Assembly (NCBI RefSeq): GCF_027532185.1
Contig: NZ_JAPZSV010000002.1
Span: forward strand, 372,001 to 436,000
Source of the DNA: Hylemonella sp.
GTDB taxonomy: Bacteria > Pseudomonadota > Gammaproteobacteria > Burkholderiales > Burkholderiaceae_C
Direction: 5' to 3'
Length of the DNA stretch: 64,000 nt
Shown here piece after piece: positions 39,304-49,538 of the stretch. A program made the position numbers and the translations under genes. Below the pieces are notes generated by a model that did no database searches, had not been told where the DNA came from, and saw only the letters and a program-made list of their open reading frames with translations. Each line of letters starts with the position of its first letter. Position 1 is the first letter of the stretch.

Positions 39304-40950
39304 ATGACCTACGAACTTGCCTGGATTGCCGGCGCCGCCGGTGCCACCCTGCCCTGGCTCAAGCGCCGGCTCGAACTCTCGCGAGCCAAGCACCCGTCGC
39401 TGGCCGGGCATTCGCGCATGGCCAAGCGTCTGGCGCGCTGGATTCCCGGCTATGCCTACGACGAGGCCACCTTTTTTGCCTGCGACGGCGCGCCCGAGGC
39501 TGTGGTGCAGCAGCGCCGCGCGGGCTTCTTTGCGCTGGCCGGCCGGTTGCAGGGGGCGTCGCCCCAATCGATCGCGCTCACGAAAGAAATGCGTGAAGGC
39601 ATCCCGGACCTGCGCTTCACCGGGGCCTACCGCGTGCCCTACCAGTTCAGCCCCTACCTGCGCCAGCACCTGGCCGTGGGCGGCTTCGTGCAGAGCAGCG
39701 ATGGCGTGACGGTCACGGACCTGGACGGCAAGCGCTACATCGACCTCACGGGCTCCTACGGCGTCAACGTCTTCGGCGTGGATTTCTACAAGTCCTGCAT
39801 CGCAGCCGGTGCGCGCATCGCCCAGGACCTGGGCCCGGTGCTTGGCGCCTACCACCCTTGCGTCGCTGACAACGTGCGCCGCCTGCAGCAGATCAGCGGG
39901 CTGGACGCCGTGTCCTTCCACATGAGCGGCACCGAGGCCGTGATGCAGGCCGTGCGCCTGGCGCGTTACCACACGGGCAAGCGCCACCTGGTGCGCTTCT
40001 GCGGCGCCTACCACGGCTGGTGGGAAGACGTGCAGCCCGGCCCGGGCAATCCCCTGCCCCCGCGCGAGACCTACACCCTGCGCGACATGCACGAGGCCAG
40101 CCTCAAGGTGCTGCGCACGCGCAAGGACATCGCCTGTGTACTCATCAACCCGCTGCAGGCCCTGCATCCCAACAAGAATGCCCCGGGCGACTCCACCCTG
40201 CTCGACAGCAGCCGCAGCGCGGGATATGACCGCGCGGCCTACACGCGCTGGCTGCAGCAGCTGCGCGAGATCTGCACCGAGCGCGGCATCGTGCTGATCT
40301 TCGACGAGGTCTTTCTGGGCTTCCGCCTGGCGGCCAAGGGCGCGCAGGATTACTTTGGCGTGCAGGCCGACCTGGTGACCTACGGCAAGACCCTGGGCGG
40401 CGGCCTGCCCGTGGGCGTGGTCTGCGGCAAACATGAGCTGATGCAGCGCTTCCGTGAGAACAAACCGGCCGACATCTGCTTTGCGCGCGGCACTTTCAAC
40501 GCCCACCCCTACGTGATGGGCGCGATGAACGAGTTCCTGCGCCGGCTGGACACGCCCGAGGTGCAGGCGATCTACCGCGATCTGGACGCCACCTGGGACG
40601 CCCGGCGCGAGCGCTTCAACGCGCGCATGCAGGCCGAGGGCCTGCCGCTGGAGGCGGCAAACATGAGCAGCGTCTGGACGCTGGCCTACACCCGCCCCTC
40701 GCGCTACAACTGGATGCTGCAGTACCACCTGCGCGATCATGGCCTGGCCCTGAGCTGGGTCGGCACGGGCCGCTTCATCTTCAGCCTGAACTTCACGGAG
40801 GCGGATTTCGAGGACATGCTGGAGCGCTGTGTACAGGCCGGCTTGCAGATGCAGCGGGATGGCTGGTGGTGGCAGGCGCCGGGTCTGACAAACAAGGCCA
40901 TCAAGCGCGGGCTGCTGCGGGAGATGCTGGCGCAGGTCTTCAAACGCTGA
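39304..40950 (+). CDS. Class III PLP-dependent aminotransferase (GSA-aminomutase-like)
   Basis: DLTGSYGVNVFG, IFDEVFLGFR, TYGKTLGGGLPVG lysine region; 548 aa with N-terminal extension. Confidence 0.85.
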   Translation: MTYELAWIAGAAGATLPWLKRRLELSRAKHPSLAGHSRMAKRLARWIPGYAYDEATFFACDGAPEAVVQQRRAGFFALAGRLQGASPQSIALTKEMREGIPDLRFTGAYRVPYQFSPYLRQHLAVGGFVQSSDGVTVTDLDGKRYIDLTGSYGVNVFGVDFYKSCIAAGARIAQDLGPVLGAYHPCVADNVRRLQQISGLDAVSFHMSGTEAVMQAVRLARYHTGKRHLVRFCGAYHGWWEDVQPGPGNPLPPRETYTLRDMHEASLKVLRTRKDIACVLINPLQALHPNKNAPGDSTLLDSSRSAGYDRAAYTRWLQQLREICTERGIVLIFDEVFLGFRLAAKGAQDYFGVQADLVTYGKTLGGGLPVGVVCGKHELMQRFRENKPADICFARGTFNAHPYVMGAMNEFLRRLDTPEVQAIYRDLDATWDARRERFNARMQAEGLPLEAANMSSVWTLAYTRPSRYNWMLQYHLRDHGLALSWVGTGRFIFSLNFTEADFEDMLERCVQAGLQMQRDGWWWQAPGLTNKAIKRGLLREMLAQVFKR

Positions 40951-40970
40951 CCTGCCCCGACGGATCAACG

Positions 40971-40997
40971 AGGCCTCGGAGCGATCCGGGGCCTTTT
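40971..40997 (+). terminator. Rho-independent terminator
   Basis: AGGCCTCGGA-GCGA-TCCGGGGCCT-TTT. Confidence 0.75.
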
Positions 40998-41000
40998 CGT

Positions 41001-41669
41001 TCAACCCTGCTGGCGGGCCAGCTCGGCCTCGTGCTCGGCGCGCTCGGCCTGCAGATACTCGGGCTTGGCGATCAGCTCGCCCTGCAGCAGGTACCAGGGC
41101 GACTTCCAGTAGAGCAGGATGTCGTGGAAGGGGTCGGTGATGATCTTGGTGGCCCAGACGATGCCTGTGTACAGGCTTTGCGTCAGCGCCAGCTGCAACA
41201 CGCGGAAGGCCAGACCACCGACGCCCAGCCAGAGCCAGAGCCAGCCCACATTGAGCACATAGCCGCTGGGCTGGGTGTGCGCTTCCAGCAGGCCGAAGAA
41301 ATCGGGCTGCAACCACAGCACCACGGGCAGGCCGGCCCAGACGGCCATGAGCACCACCTTGCGCTGCAGGTTGTAGCCCACCTTGATCTCTTCCTTGTAC
41401 TCGTGCGTGGCCTGGTTGACCTCGTCGTAGCCCTTGGGCTCGAAGAAGAAATGGCCGGACTGGCGCGAGACCATGGAGATCAGCCAGGCGATCAGCGCGG
41501 CCACGGGCGGCTCGATGAAGAGGAAGGCATAGGCCACGAGGAAGGCGATGGCGCTCACCAGGTGCAGAGACTGGTTGATGCGGCTGTGGTGGTAGTAGCG
41601 GTGGTCGTCCCAGCGCTGGACCTTGAGGGCTTGCAGAAATGAGCTCACGAAGACTCCTGTGTGTGTCAT
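41001..41669 (-). CDS. Membrane protein, possibly Mpo1/DUF962-like
   Basis: WDDHRYYHHSRINQSLHLVSAIAFLVAYAFLF; multiple TM segments. Confidence 0.5.
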   Translation of the reverse strand: MTHTGVFVSSFLQALKVQRWDDHRYYHHSRINQSLHLVSAIAFLVAYAFLFIEPPVAALIAWLISMVSRQSGHFFFEPKGYDEVNQATHEYKEEIKVGYNLQRKVVLMAVWAGLPVVLWLQPDFFGLLEAHTQPSGYVLNVGWLWLWLGVGGLAFRVLQLALTQSLYTGIVWATKIITDPFHDILLYWKSPWYLLQGELIAKPEYLQAERAEHEAELARQQG

Positions 41670-41713
41670 GTGGCGGCACGACGGTGCGCCTGCGGCGATG
41701 GTCGGCCCGGCCC

Positions 41714-41731
41714 ATGAAAGAACGATGACAG
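41714..41731 (-). promoter_or_regulatory. Pho box upstream of the DUF962-like gene
   Basis: Minus strand CTGTCAT-CGTT-CTTTCAT. Confidence 0.65.
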
Positions 41732-41782
41732 CGCGAGCCCTGTCACCGAAACTTCACGGTCCTCTGAGGCCAGCGCGCCACG

Positions 41783-41800
41783 CTGTCATCGTTCTGAGAT
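41783..41800 (+). promoter_or_regulatory. Pho box upstream of the GT4 gene
   Basis: CTGTCAT-CGTT-CTGAGAT. Confidence 0.6.
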
Positions 41801-41822
41801 AAACAGGGATCAGCATCAGGGC

Positions 41823-43064
41823 ATGAAGCCCGACACCACCGACCTCTTGGTCGAAAACCTGCCCGCCGCGCAGACCCATCTGCGCATCGCCGTCGTCACC
41901 GAGACCTACCCGCCGGAGATCAATGGCGTGGCGCTCACGCTGCAGCGCGTGGTGCTGGGCCTGCGCGAGCGCGGGCACGACGTGCAGCTCGTGCGTCCGC
42001 GCCAGGGCGGCGACGCGCGGCCGGGTGAGCAGGTGGCCAGCGGCGGCGATGTGCTGCTGCGCGGCATGGCGATTCCGCGCTACCCGCACCTGCAGCTGGG
42101 CCTGCCCTCGCGCCGCCAGCTGCAGCCCTTGTGGACGCTGCAGCGGCCCGATCTGGTGCACATCGCCACCGAGGGGCCGCTGGGCTGGTCGGCGCTGCGT
42201 GTGGCGCGCAAGCTGCGCATCCCCGTCACGTCGGACTTCCGCACCAACTTCCACGCCTACAGCAGCCACTACGGCATGGGCTGGCTCAGCAAGCCCATCA
42301 TGGCCTACCTGCGCCGCTTCCATAACCAGACGCTGACCACCATGGTGCCCACGCGCGGCCTGGCCGACCGCCTGGCCGCTGCCGGCTTCGAGCGCCTGCA
42401 GGTGGTGGCGCGCGGCGTGGACACGACGCTATTCGATCCGGCCCTGCGCAGCGAGGCGCTGCGCGCGCGCTGGGGCGTGCAGCCCGACTCGCCCGTGCTG
42501 CTCTGCGTGGGCCGCCTGGCCAAGGAGAAGAACCTGCCGCTGCTGATCCGCGCCTATGCCCAGGCGCGGCTGCTGCGCCCGGACCTCAAGCTCGTGCTCG
42601 TGGGCGACGGCCCGCAGCGCGCCGAGCTGCAGGCCCTGGCACCCGATGCCCTCTTCACCGGCGCGCTGGACCGCGCGGCGCTGGCGCAGCACTACGCCAG
42701 TGCCGACATCTTCGGCTTCCCGAGCCAGACCGAGACCTTCGGCAATGTGGTGCTCGAAGCCATGGCCAGCGGCCTGGCGGTGCTGGCCTATGACTATGCC
42801 GCTGCCTCGGAGAACATCACGCACGGCGGCAACGGCCTGCTGGTGCCCATGGACGACGAGGAGTCCTTCGTGCGCCAGCTGGCCGAGCTGGTGCAGAACG
42901 ACAGCCTGCGCGCACGCCTGCGCACCGGGGCGCGCGCGTCTGCCCGCATGAACGACTGGGGCGGCATCGTGGCGCAGATCGAGAGCGTGATGAAGCTCGC
43001 CATCGCCGGGCATCTGTCGGGCGAGGGCCAGCGCACCTCAATCGCGGCGCAGCAGATGGCCTGA
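41823..43064 (+). CDS. Glycosyltransferase family 4 protein
   Basis: LRIAVVTETYPPEINGVALTLQRVV, PSQTETFGNVVLEAMASGLAVLAYD. Confidence 0.9.
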   Translation: MKPDTTDLLVENLPAAQTHLRIAVVTETYPPEINGVALTLQRVVLGLRERGHDVQLVRPRQGGDARPGEQVASGGDVLLRGMAIPRYPHLQLGLPSRRQLQPLWTLQRPDLVHIATEGPLGWSALRVARKLRIPVTSDFRTNFHAYSSHYGMGWLSKPIMAYLRRFHNQTLTTMVPTRGLADRLAAAGFERLQVVARGVDTTLFDPALRSEALRARWGVQPDSPVLLCVGRLAKEKNLPLLIRAYAQARLLRPDLKLVLVGDGPQRAELQALAPDALFTGALDRAALAQHYASADIFGFPSQTETFGNVVLEAMASGLAVLAYDYAAASENITHGGNGLLVPMDDEESFVRQLAELVQNDSLRARLRTGARASARMNDWGGIVAQIESVMKLAIAGHLSGEGQRTSIAAQQMA

Positions 43065-44312
43065 GAGGGTCTGCAGACCGGGCGGCCGGCGCCGGCGCAG
43101 CAGCGTCCAGGCACTGAAGCCGGCCAGCACCACACCGGCCAGCACCATGATGGCCGTCACCGGCACGTGCAGCGCGAGCAGGACCGTGTAGAGGCCCAGA
43201 CTCAGCAGCACGCTGAGGTTCTCATTGAAGCCCTGCACGGCAATGGACTGTCCCGCGCTCAGCAGGCGGTGGCCACGGTGCTGCAGCAGCGCATTCATGG
43301 GCACAAGCAGCATGCCCCCCAGACCGCCGATCAGCAGCAGCACCGGCACGGCGACGCGCCAGTCATGGATCAGCGGGGCGCTGGCCATGAGCGCGCCCAT
43401 GAGCAGGCCGAGGCCCAGCACGGCGGTGGCGTGGCGCAGGCGCAGGCGGCGCGCCACCAGCACGGCGCCCACCACCACGCCCAGGGCTACCACGCCCTGC
43501 AGCCAGGCGGCCTGGTCCAGGCCCAGGGCGAGCTGCTGCGCGGCCCAGAGCAGCACCGCGAACTGCAGCAGCGCGCCCACACCCCAGAACACCGTGGTCA
43601 TGGCCAGCGAGAGGCCGCCGCTGCGGTCACGCCACAGCCGCTTGTTGGCGCGCCGGAAGTCGGCCAGCAGCTGTGCCGGGGCGTGGCTGCGCCGCGCGTG
43701 CCGCACCCCGCTGGGCACGATGCCAAGGTGACAGAACGCGGCCAGCGCATAGAGCGCGAGCACGCAGGCCAGAGAGACGTTGAGCGCCGGGCTGGATGCG
43801 CCGGGCAAAGTCAGCGAGGCGGCCGCAGCCTGCAGCCACAACGGCGAGACCAGCAGGCCGCCCAAGGCCGTGCCCAGCAATACCGAGAGCACCACGGCCG
43901 ATTCGGCCCAGCCGTTGGCCGCCACCAGCGCGGCCGGCGGCACACTCTCGGTCAACAGACCGTACTTGGCCGGTGCATAGGCCGAGGCTCCCAGGCCCAC
44001 CAGCGCAAAGGCGGCCAGGGGATGTAGGCCGCAGAGCAGAGCCAGCGCACCGAGGAACTTGAGCGCGTTCATGGCCATCATGAGGCGGCGCTTGCACGCC
44101 GCGTCGGCCAGCGCGCCGATGCCAGGCGCGAGCAGCACATAGGACAGGGTGAAGCTGAACTTGAGCAACGGCGCCCACCACAGCGGCGCACCGAGCAGCT
44201 GCAGATGGGCGATGGTGACGATGAGCAGCGCGTGGTCGGCCAGGGCCGAGAGGAACTGCGCTGACATGAACCAGCCGAAGCCGGTCGGCAGACGAGGGGC
44301 GCCGGCCCTCAA
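43038..44312 (-). CDS. lplT: Lysophospholipid transporter LplT-like MFS protein
   Basis: [42 protein letters not shown]. Confidence 0.85.
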   Translation of the reverse strand: MRAGAPRLPTGFGWFMSAQFLSALADHALLIVTIAHLQLLGAPLWWAPLLKFSFTLSYVLLAPGIGALADAACKRRLMMAMNALKFLGALALLCGLHPLAAFALVGLGASAYAPAKYGLLTESVPPAALVAANGWAESAVVLSVLLGTALGGLLVSPLWLQAAAASLTLPGASSPALNVSLACVLALYALAAFCHLGIVPSGVRHARRSHAPAQLLADFRRANKRLWRDRSGGLSLAMTTVFWGVGALLQFAVLLWAAQQLALGLDQAAWLQGVVALGVVVGAVLVARRLRLRHATAVLGLGLLMGALMASAPLIHDWRVAVPVLLLIGGLGGMLLVPMNALLQHRGHRLLSAGQSIAVQGFNENLSVLLSLGLYTVLLALHVPVTAIMVLAGVVLAGFSAWTLLRRRRPPGLQTLSGHLLRRD

Positions 44313-45733
44313 ACCGCTTCGGCCAGGGCCTGCTGGGCGGCCGCGCTCACGACGCGTTCACCGGCCAGGTCGTTGCGCCGGCCGATGCCCTGGTAGGCCA
44401 GACCCAGGGCCTGCAGCTGCTGCGGATCGTAGAGGTTGCGGCCGTCGATGATGAACGGGCGGCGCAGGCTCTCGCGGATCAGCGCGAAGTCGGGGTTGTG
44501 GAACTGTTTCCACTCGGTCACCACGATCAGCGCGTCAGCGCCGTCGAGCGCGGCCATGGCATCGCCCACGAGATGCAGGCGCGCAAGGCCCTGCGGGATG
44601 TCGGCCAGGTCGTCAGCCAGTGCAGCGCGCGCCGTCTCCAGCGCCACGGGATCGTGGGCCACCACCTCGGCACCGCGCAGGATGAGCTGGCGGATCAGGT
44701 GGCGGCTGGGCGCCTCGCGCATGTCGTCGGTCTGCGGCTTGAAGGCCAGGCCCCAGAGCGCGAAGCGGCGGCCGCGCAGGTCGGCGCCGAAGTGCTGCAT
44801 GACGCGGCGCGCCAGCACCTGGCGCTGGGCGTGGTTGACGCGCTCGGTGGCCTCCACGAGCTGCATCTGGCTGCCATGCTGCTGCGCGGTCTGCATGAGC
44901 GCGCGCGTGTCCTTGGGAAAGCAGCTGCCGCCGTAGCCCGTGCCTGCGTAGAGGAAGCTCGGGCCGATGCGGCTGTCGCTGCCGATGCCACGGCGGATGG
45001 CGTCCACGTCGGCACCCACGAGGTCGGCGAGGTTGGCCATCTCGTTCATGAAGGAGATGCGCGTGGCCAGCATGGCGTTGGCCGCGTACTTGGTGAGTTC
45101 GGCGCTGCGCAGGTCCATCCAGACGGTGCGCTCGTGGTGGCGGTTGAGCGAGGCGTAGAGCTGTGTCATGGCTGTGCGCGCCTGCGCACCGGCCTCGCCC
45201 GCAGGCAGGCCGATGACGATGCGGTCGGGGTGCATGAAGTCGTCGATGGCCGCGCCCTCCTTGAGGAACTCAGGGTTGGAGATCACGGCCACCGGCAGGC
45301 CGGCGAGGCCACGCGCCGCCAAGCCGGCGTCCAGCACGGCCTGCACGCGCTCGGCCGTGCCCACGGGCACGGTGGACTTGTTGACCACGACCAGCGGGCG
45401 CGTGAGCGTGGCGCCCACCTGGCGCGCCACCTCGAGCACATGGCCCAGGTCGGCCGAGCCGTCCTCGCGCGGCGGCGTGCCGACGGCGATGAAGAGCACC
45501 TCGGCCGCCTCCAGCGCATCGGCCAGGCGGGTGGTGAAGAAGAGGCGCTGGGCGCGGCCGCTGCGCTCGATCAGCGCGTCCAGACCCGGCTCATAGATGG
45601 GCACCCCGCCGCTGCGCAGCAGCTCGACACGGCGCGGATCGCTGTCCATGCAGACCACCTCATGGCCCAGCTCGGCCAGACAGCTGGCGGTGACCAGCCC
45701 CACATACCCTGCTCCGATGACGGCGACTTTCAT
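44309..45733 (-). CDS. ugd: UDP-glucose 6-dehydrogenase
   Basis: [46 protein letters not shown]. Confidence 0.94.
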   Translation of the reverse strand: MKVAVIGAGYVGLVTASCLAELGHEVVCMDSDPRRVELLRSGGVPIYEPGLDALIERSGRAQRLFFTTRLADALEAAEVLFIAVGTPPREDGSADLGHVLEVARQVGATLTRPLVVVNKSTVPVGTAERVQAVLDAGLAARGLAGLPVAVISNPEFLKEGAAIDDFMHPDRIVIGLPAGEAGAQARTAMTQLYASLNRHHERTVWMDLRSAELTKYAANAMLATRISFMNEMANLADLVGADVDAIRRGIGSDSRIGPSFLYAGTGYGGSCFPKDTRALMQTAQQHGSQMQLVEATERVNHAQRQVLARRVMQHFGADLRGRRFALWGLAFKPQTDDMREAPSRHLIRQLILRGAEVVAHDPVALETARAALADDLADIPQGLARLHLVGDAMAALDGADALIVVTEWKQFHNPDFALIRESLRRPFIIDGRNLYDPQQLQALGLAYQGIGRRNDLAGERVVSAAAQQALAEAV

Positions 45734-45796
45734 GTGCATCTCCTTTGACGATGCAGCCATGGTGCAAGCCGGGCATGACCGCGGCGTGTCCGTCCG

Positions 45797-45814
45797 ATGA
45801 AGAAGCGATGACAG
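45797..45814 (-). promoter_or_regulatory. Possible Pho box upstream of ugd
   Basis: Minus strand CTGTCAT-CGCT-TCTTCAT. Confidence 0.45.
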
Positions 45815-45817
45815 CCG

Positions 45818-47407
45818 CTAGGCCGCCAGGGTCAGCGCCGGCGAGGTCTGCGCGGCGGCGGGCGCATCGAGCCGGAACACGGCCACGGCCTGCACCTGCT
45901 CCCTGGCCAGTCCCTGCAGCGCACCGGCGGCAGCGGCCATCTGCTGCACCAGCGCGGCGTTCTGCTGCGTCACGCGGTCGAGCTGGGCCAGCGCCTCCGC
46001 GACCTGACCGATGCCAGCGGCCTGCTCTGCGCTGGCGGCGCTCATGCCATCCATGATCTCGCGCACCTGGCGCACGCCATCCACGATGCCGGCCATGGTC
46101 TGACCCGCCTCGTCCACCAGGGCCGCGCCGGCCTGCACGCGCTGCACGCTGCCCGAGATCAGGGTCTTGATCTCGCGCGCGGCCTCGGCTGTGCGCCCGG
46201 CCAGGCTGCGCACTTCGCCGGCGACCACGGCGAAGCCGCGGCCCTGCTCGCCCGCCCGCGCCGCTTCCACGGCGGCGTTGAGGGCGAGGATGTTGGTCTG
46301 GAAGGCGATGCCGTCGATCACCGCGATGATGTCGGCGACGCGGCGCGAGCTGGCGTGGATCTCGCCCATGGTGCTCACGACCTGGCCCACCACCTGGCCG
46401 CCACGCTGCGCTACTGCGCTGGCGCTGTGCGTGAGCGCCTGGGCCTGGCGCGCGCGCTCGGCATTGGCGCGCACGGTGGCGCCCAGCTCTTCCATCGAGG
46501 CCGCGGTCTGCTCCAGGGTGCTGGCCTGGCTTTCGGTACGCGCCGACAGATCGGCGTTGTCGGCCGCGATCTGCGCCGCCGCGCTCGCCAGGGTCTCGGC
46601 GCCCTGGCGGGCACCGGCCACAATGACCGACAGGCGGGCCTGCATCTCGCCCAACGCATCGAGCAATGCAGCGATCTCATCGCGTCCACCCCCCGAGGCG
46701 CGGGCCGTGAGATCGCCATCGGCCACGGACCGCGCCAAGGCACCCGCCTGCGCCAGCGGGCGCTGGATGGAGCGCACCAGGCCCAGCGCCAGCCAGAGCG
46801 CCATGCCCACGGCGACAGCCAGCGTCAGGCCGGTCTGCATCAGAGCGCTGTCGACGGCCACATCCACCGAGTCGCCGGAGGCCTGCATCTGCCCTTCCTG
46901 GAAGGCGATCAGCGCCTCGAGTGCCTCCAGGTAACGTTGCTGATCGCGCTCGACCTCCCGCATGAGGATGAGGCCGGCCTCGTTGAGCAGGCCCTCGGCA
47001 AAGGTGTCCAGCATGCGCTTGCGACTCGCCAGATAGGTCTGGCCGGTCTGTCGCACGGCCTCGAACAGGGTTTGCGCCTCCCCCGGTGGGCTGGCCTGCT
47101 GCAGCTGTAGCAACAGGGCCTCGCTCTCCTGCGTGAGGCGGTCCACGCGCTGGAGCTGACGCCGGATCTCGGGCTCACTCACGATGACGAAGAGGTTGCG
47201 GATGGCGCTGGCGCTGTCGAGCACCAGGGCCTTGATGCGGTGCACCGTGACCACCTGCGGGTAATGCTGCTGTTGCAGGGTCTGGAAATGGCCCTGCACG
47301 GCCTGCAGCTGGCGCAGGGCCAGCAGGCCCAGCACGAGCACCAGCAGGGCCATGAAGCCGAAGGCAAAGGCCAGGCGGGTGGAGATCTTGTAGCGGTTGA
47401 GGTTCAT
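45818..47407 (-). CDS. Methyl-accepting chemotaxis protein
   Basis: HAMP region and signalling tip DIIAVIDGIAFQTNILALNAAVEAARAGEQGRGFAVVAGEVRSLA. Confidence 0.94.
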   Translation of the reverse strand: MNLNRYKISTRLAFAFGFMALLVLVLGLLALRQLQAVQGHFQTLQQQHYPQVVTVHRIKALVLDSASAIRNLFVIVSEPEIRRQLQRVDRLTQESEALLLQLQQASPPGEAQTLFEAVRQTGQTYLASRKRMLDTFAEGLLNEAGLILMREVERDQQRYLEALEALIAFQEGQMQASGDSVDVAVDSALMQTGLTLAVAVGMALWLALGLVRSIQRPLAQAGALARSVADGDLTARASGGGRDEIAALLDALGEMQARLSVIVAGARQGAETLASAAAQIAADNADLSARTESQASTLEQTAASMEELGATVRANAERARQAQALTHSASAVAQRGGQVVGQVVSTMGEIHASSRRVADIIAVIDGIAFQTNILALNAAVEAARAGEQGRGFAVVAGEVRSLAGRTAEAAREIKTLISGSVQRVQAGAALVDEAGQTMAGIVDGVRQVREIMDGMSAASAEQAAGIGQVAEALAQLDRVTQQNAALVQQMAAAAGALQGLAREQVQAVAVFRLDAPAAAQTSPALTLAA

Positions 47408-49356
47408 CGGGCGTGTCCAGCCGGCGCTGCGTCCGGCGACGGGTTCGTGGGCCGCAATGCAGCCAGGTTGGATGGCGTGCATTCGGATCCGGGCGCACGG
47501 GCGTCCAGCAGGTACAGCCCCGAGGCGTTGGACTTGGCCAGGCGCTTGGCATGGGCGGCGCTGGTGGCCACATCCTCCGCATCACGGTAGGCGCCGCAAC
47601 AGACCTGCACCGCGCCGATGGACACCGTGGTGTAGGGGAAGAAGCGCAGCTGCCCCTGACGGTCTTCGGCCTCGATGCCGCCAGCGCGGCGTGCGGGTTC
47701 GTCGTAAAGCTCCAGTGCCTGGGCTGCGAAGTCGTCGACGATGGCGCGGCAGCGCCACTCCCAGTCTTCGCTCTGGAACAGGATGAGGAAATCGTCCCCA
47801 CCCACATGGCCCACGAAATCGCGCTGCGGATCGCTGTGCGCCACCGCCAGGCGCGCGAGCAGACGGATCATCTCGTCGCCGCGCCAGTAGCCGTAGTGGT
47901 CGTTGTAGGGCTTGAAGTTGTTCATGTCGATGTAGCAGGCGGTGAACTCGCCGCCGCTTTCGAGCAGGCGCTTGATGTGCAGACTGATGGGGATGTTGCC
48001 CGGCAGGAAGGTCAGCGGATTGGCGTGCCGCGCCGCCTCCAGCCGCAGCTCGGTGACCGAACGCACGAGCTGGTCGCCCGTGCCCAGGCCCACGTAGCGC
48101 CCGTTTTCGGTGACGATGAAGCCGTCGCTGAGGTAGCGCTGGTCCTGCGACGTCAGAATGCCGATGAGCTGCTCGATGTCGTGGCTGCGCTCGATCAGGC
48201 GCGGCTGCTGGTTGGCGTGCAGCATGCAGGACTTGCGGCCGAAGATCTCGCGGAAGTAGAGCGTGGCGTAGTGGTCCATGAACTGCTGGCGGTTGATGAT
48301 GGCCAGCGGCCGCTCGTCATCCACCACGGCCAGCGCATGCAGATCTGGATGCGCCTGGAGGATGGCCGCCACCTCGTCGTTACTGGTGCGCGGCGTGACC
48401 GCGGGCGCATGGATCAGCGAGAGGTGGCGCAGCTGACCGCTGCGGGCGACGTAGCGCTGCTCGGGCATGACGGCCACGCGCGTGTCCTGCAGAACGCGCC
48501 CGGCCTCGGGCAGGGCCTCGGACTGCACATCCGCATCGGGCCGACCCAGGAAGTAGCCCTGTCCGTAGGCGATGCCGAGGTCGCGGATCACGCGCAGGTC
48601 AGCCTCGTTCTCGATGCCTTCGGCGACGAGCTGGGTGCCGAAGACGTCTGCGATCTGCAGCAGGGCCTGCAGGGTCTTGAGCTGATCGGCACTGCTGTGG
48701 ATGCCACGGCTGAAATACTTGTCGATCTTGACGATGTCAGGCTTGAGCTGGGACCACAGGCGCAGACTGGAGCGGCCATCGCCGAAATCATCGAGCGCCA
48801 GCGAGAGTCCGACCGAGTGCAGCACGCGCGCGACCTCGACCATGGCGTCCATATCGTGCACACGCTCGTGCTCGGTGATCTCCAGCACCACCATACGCGG
48901 CGAGACCTGCAGGCCGCGCATGGCACGCGCCAGGGTGTGGGTGCCGCCCACGCCCACCAGGCGCTGCAGGGCATGGGCGCTGATGTTGAGGAAAAGCCGC
49001 CCGGGCTGGCGCAGCTCACCCCAGTGGCGCAGGGCGCTGTAGACACAGAAGAGCTCGAACTCGTAGAGCAGGCCCTCTTCCTCGGCGGCGCGTAACAGCG
49101 TGTCGGCCGACTGCAGCCAGCTACCCGCCGGGCCCCGGATCAGCGCCTCGTGGGCATGGACGGCCGCGGTCTTGAGATCGACCACAGGCTGGAACACGGG
49201 GTAGAGCGCGTCCTCACGCAGCAGACGCGCCAGCGGGCCTTCGCGTCCGCTGAGGGCGGGCCAGAACTCGGCGGCGAAGAGGCGGACGTGATCGATCATC
49301 GGGGCTTGCACCGGCGCGCGCGAGGGCGGCCGGGCATCCAGCAATATTTCCTGCAT
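47404..49356 (-). CDS. EAL-CBS-GGDEF cyclic-di-GMP signalling protein
   Basis: EALIRG, DDFGDGRSSLRLWSQLKPDIVKID, CBS-like middle region, HVGGDDFLILF. Confidence 0.9.
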   Translation of the reverse strand: MQEILLDARPPSRAPVQAPMIDHVRLFAAEFWPALSGREGPLARLLREDALYPVFQPVVDLKTAAVHAHEALIRGPAGSWLQSADTLLRAAEEEGLLYEFELFCVYSALRHWGELRQPGRLFLNISAHALQRLVGVGGTHTLARAMRGLQVSPRMVVLEITEHERVHDMDAMVEVARVLHSVGLSLALDDFGDGRSSLRLWSQLKPDIVKIDKYFSRGIHSSADQLKTLQALLQIADVFGTQLVAEGIENEADLRVIRDLGIAYGQGYFLGRPDADVQSEALPEAGRVLQDTRVAVMPEQRYVARSGQLRHLSLIHAPAVTPRTSNDEVAAILQAHPDLHALAVVDDERPLAIINRQQFMDHYATLYFREIFGRKSCMLHANQQPRLIERSHDIEQLIGILTSQDQRYLSDGFIVTENGRYVGLGTGDQLVRSVTELRLEAARHANPLTFLPGNIPISLHIKRLLESGGEFTACYIDMNNFKPYNDHYGYWRGDEMIRLLARLAVAHSDPQRDFVGHVGGDDFLILFQSEDWEWRCRAIVDDFAAQALELYDEPARRAGGIEAEDRQGQLRFFPYTTVSIGAVQVCCGAYRDAEDVATSAAHAKRLAKSNASGLYLLDARAPGSECTPSNLAALRPTNPSPDAAPAGHAR

Positions 49357-49538
49357 TCCATTACCGGGGCCAGGCCCCAACGACTTGAAGCTTCAGTGTG
49401 CGGGCGCTGGATGGCAGCTTCGTGACTAAAATATTTCTTTTGTGTGACGATGCGTCATGAAATGGGGATTTGCGGTAGCGGCACGAAACGGAAAACTATA
49501 TAAACCGTTTTCCTCATTCTGTTTTCCTGCACTCCACC

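Noticed and set aside
39292-41715. 807-aa minus-strand ORF antisense to the aminotransferase
   Set aside because: Frame is open because of GC bias; translation is low-complexity with no domain, and both the aminotransferase and the 41001..41669 protein have clear motifs in other frames.
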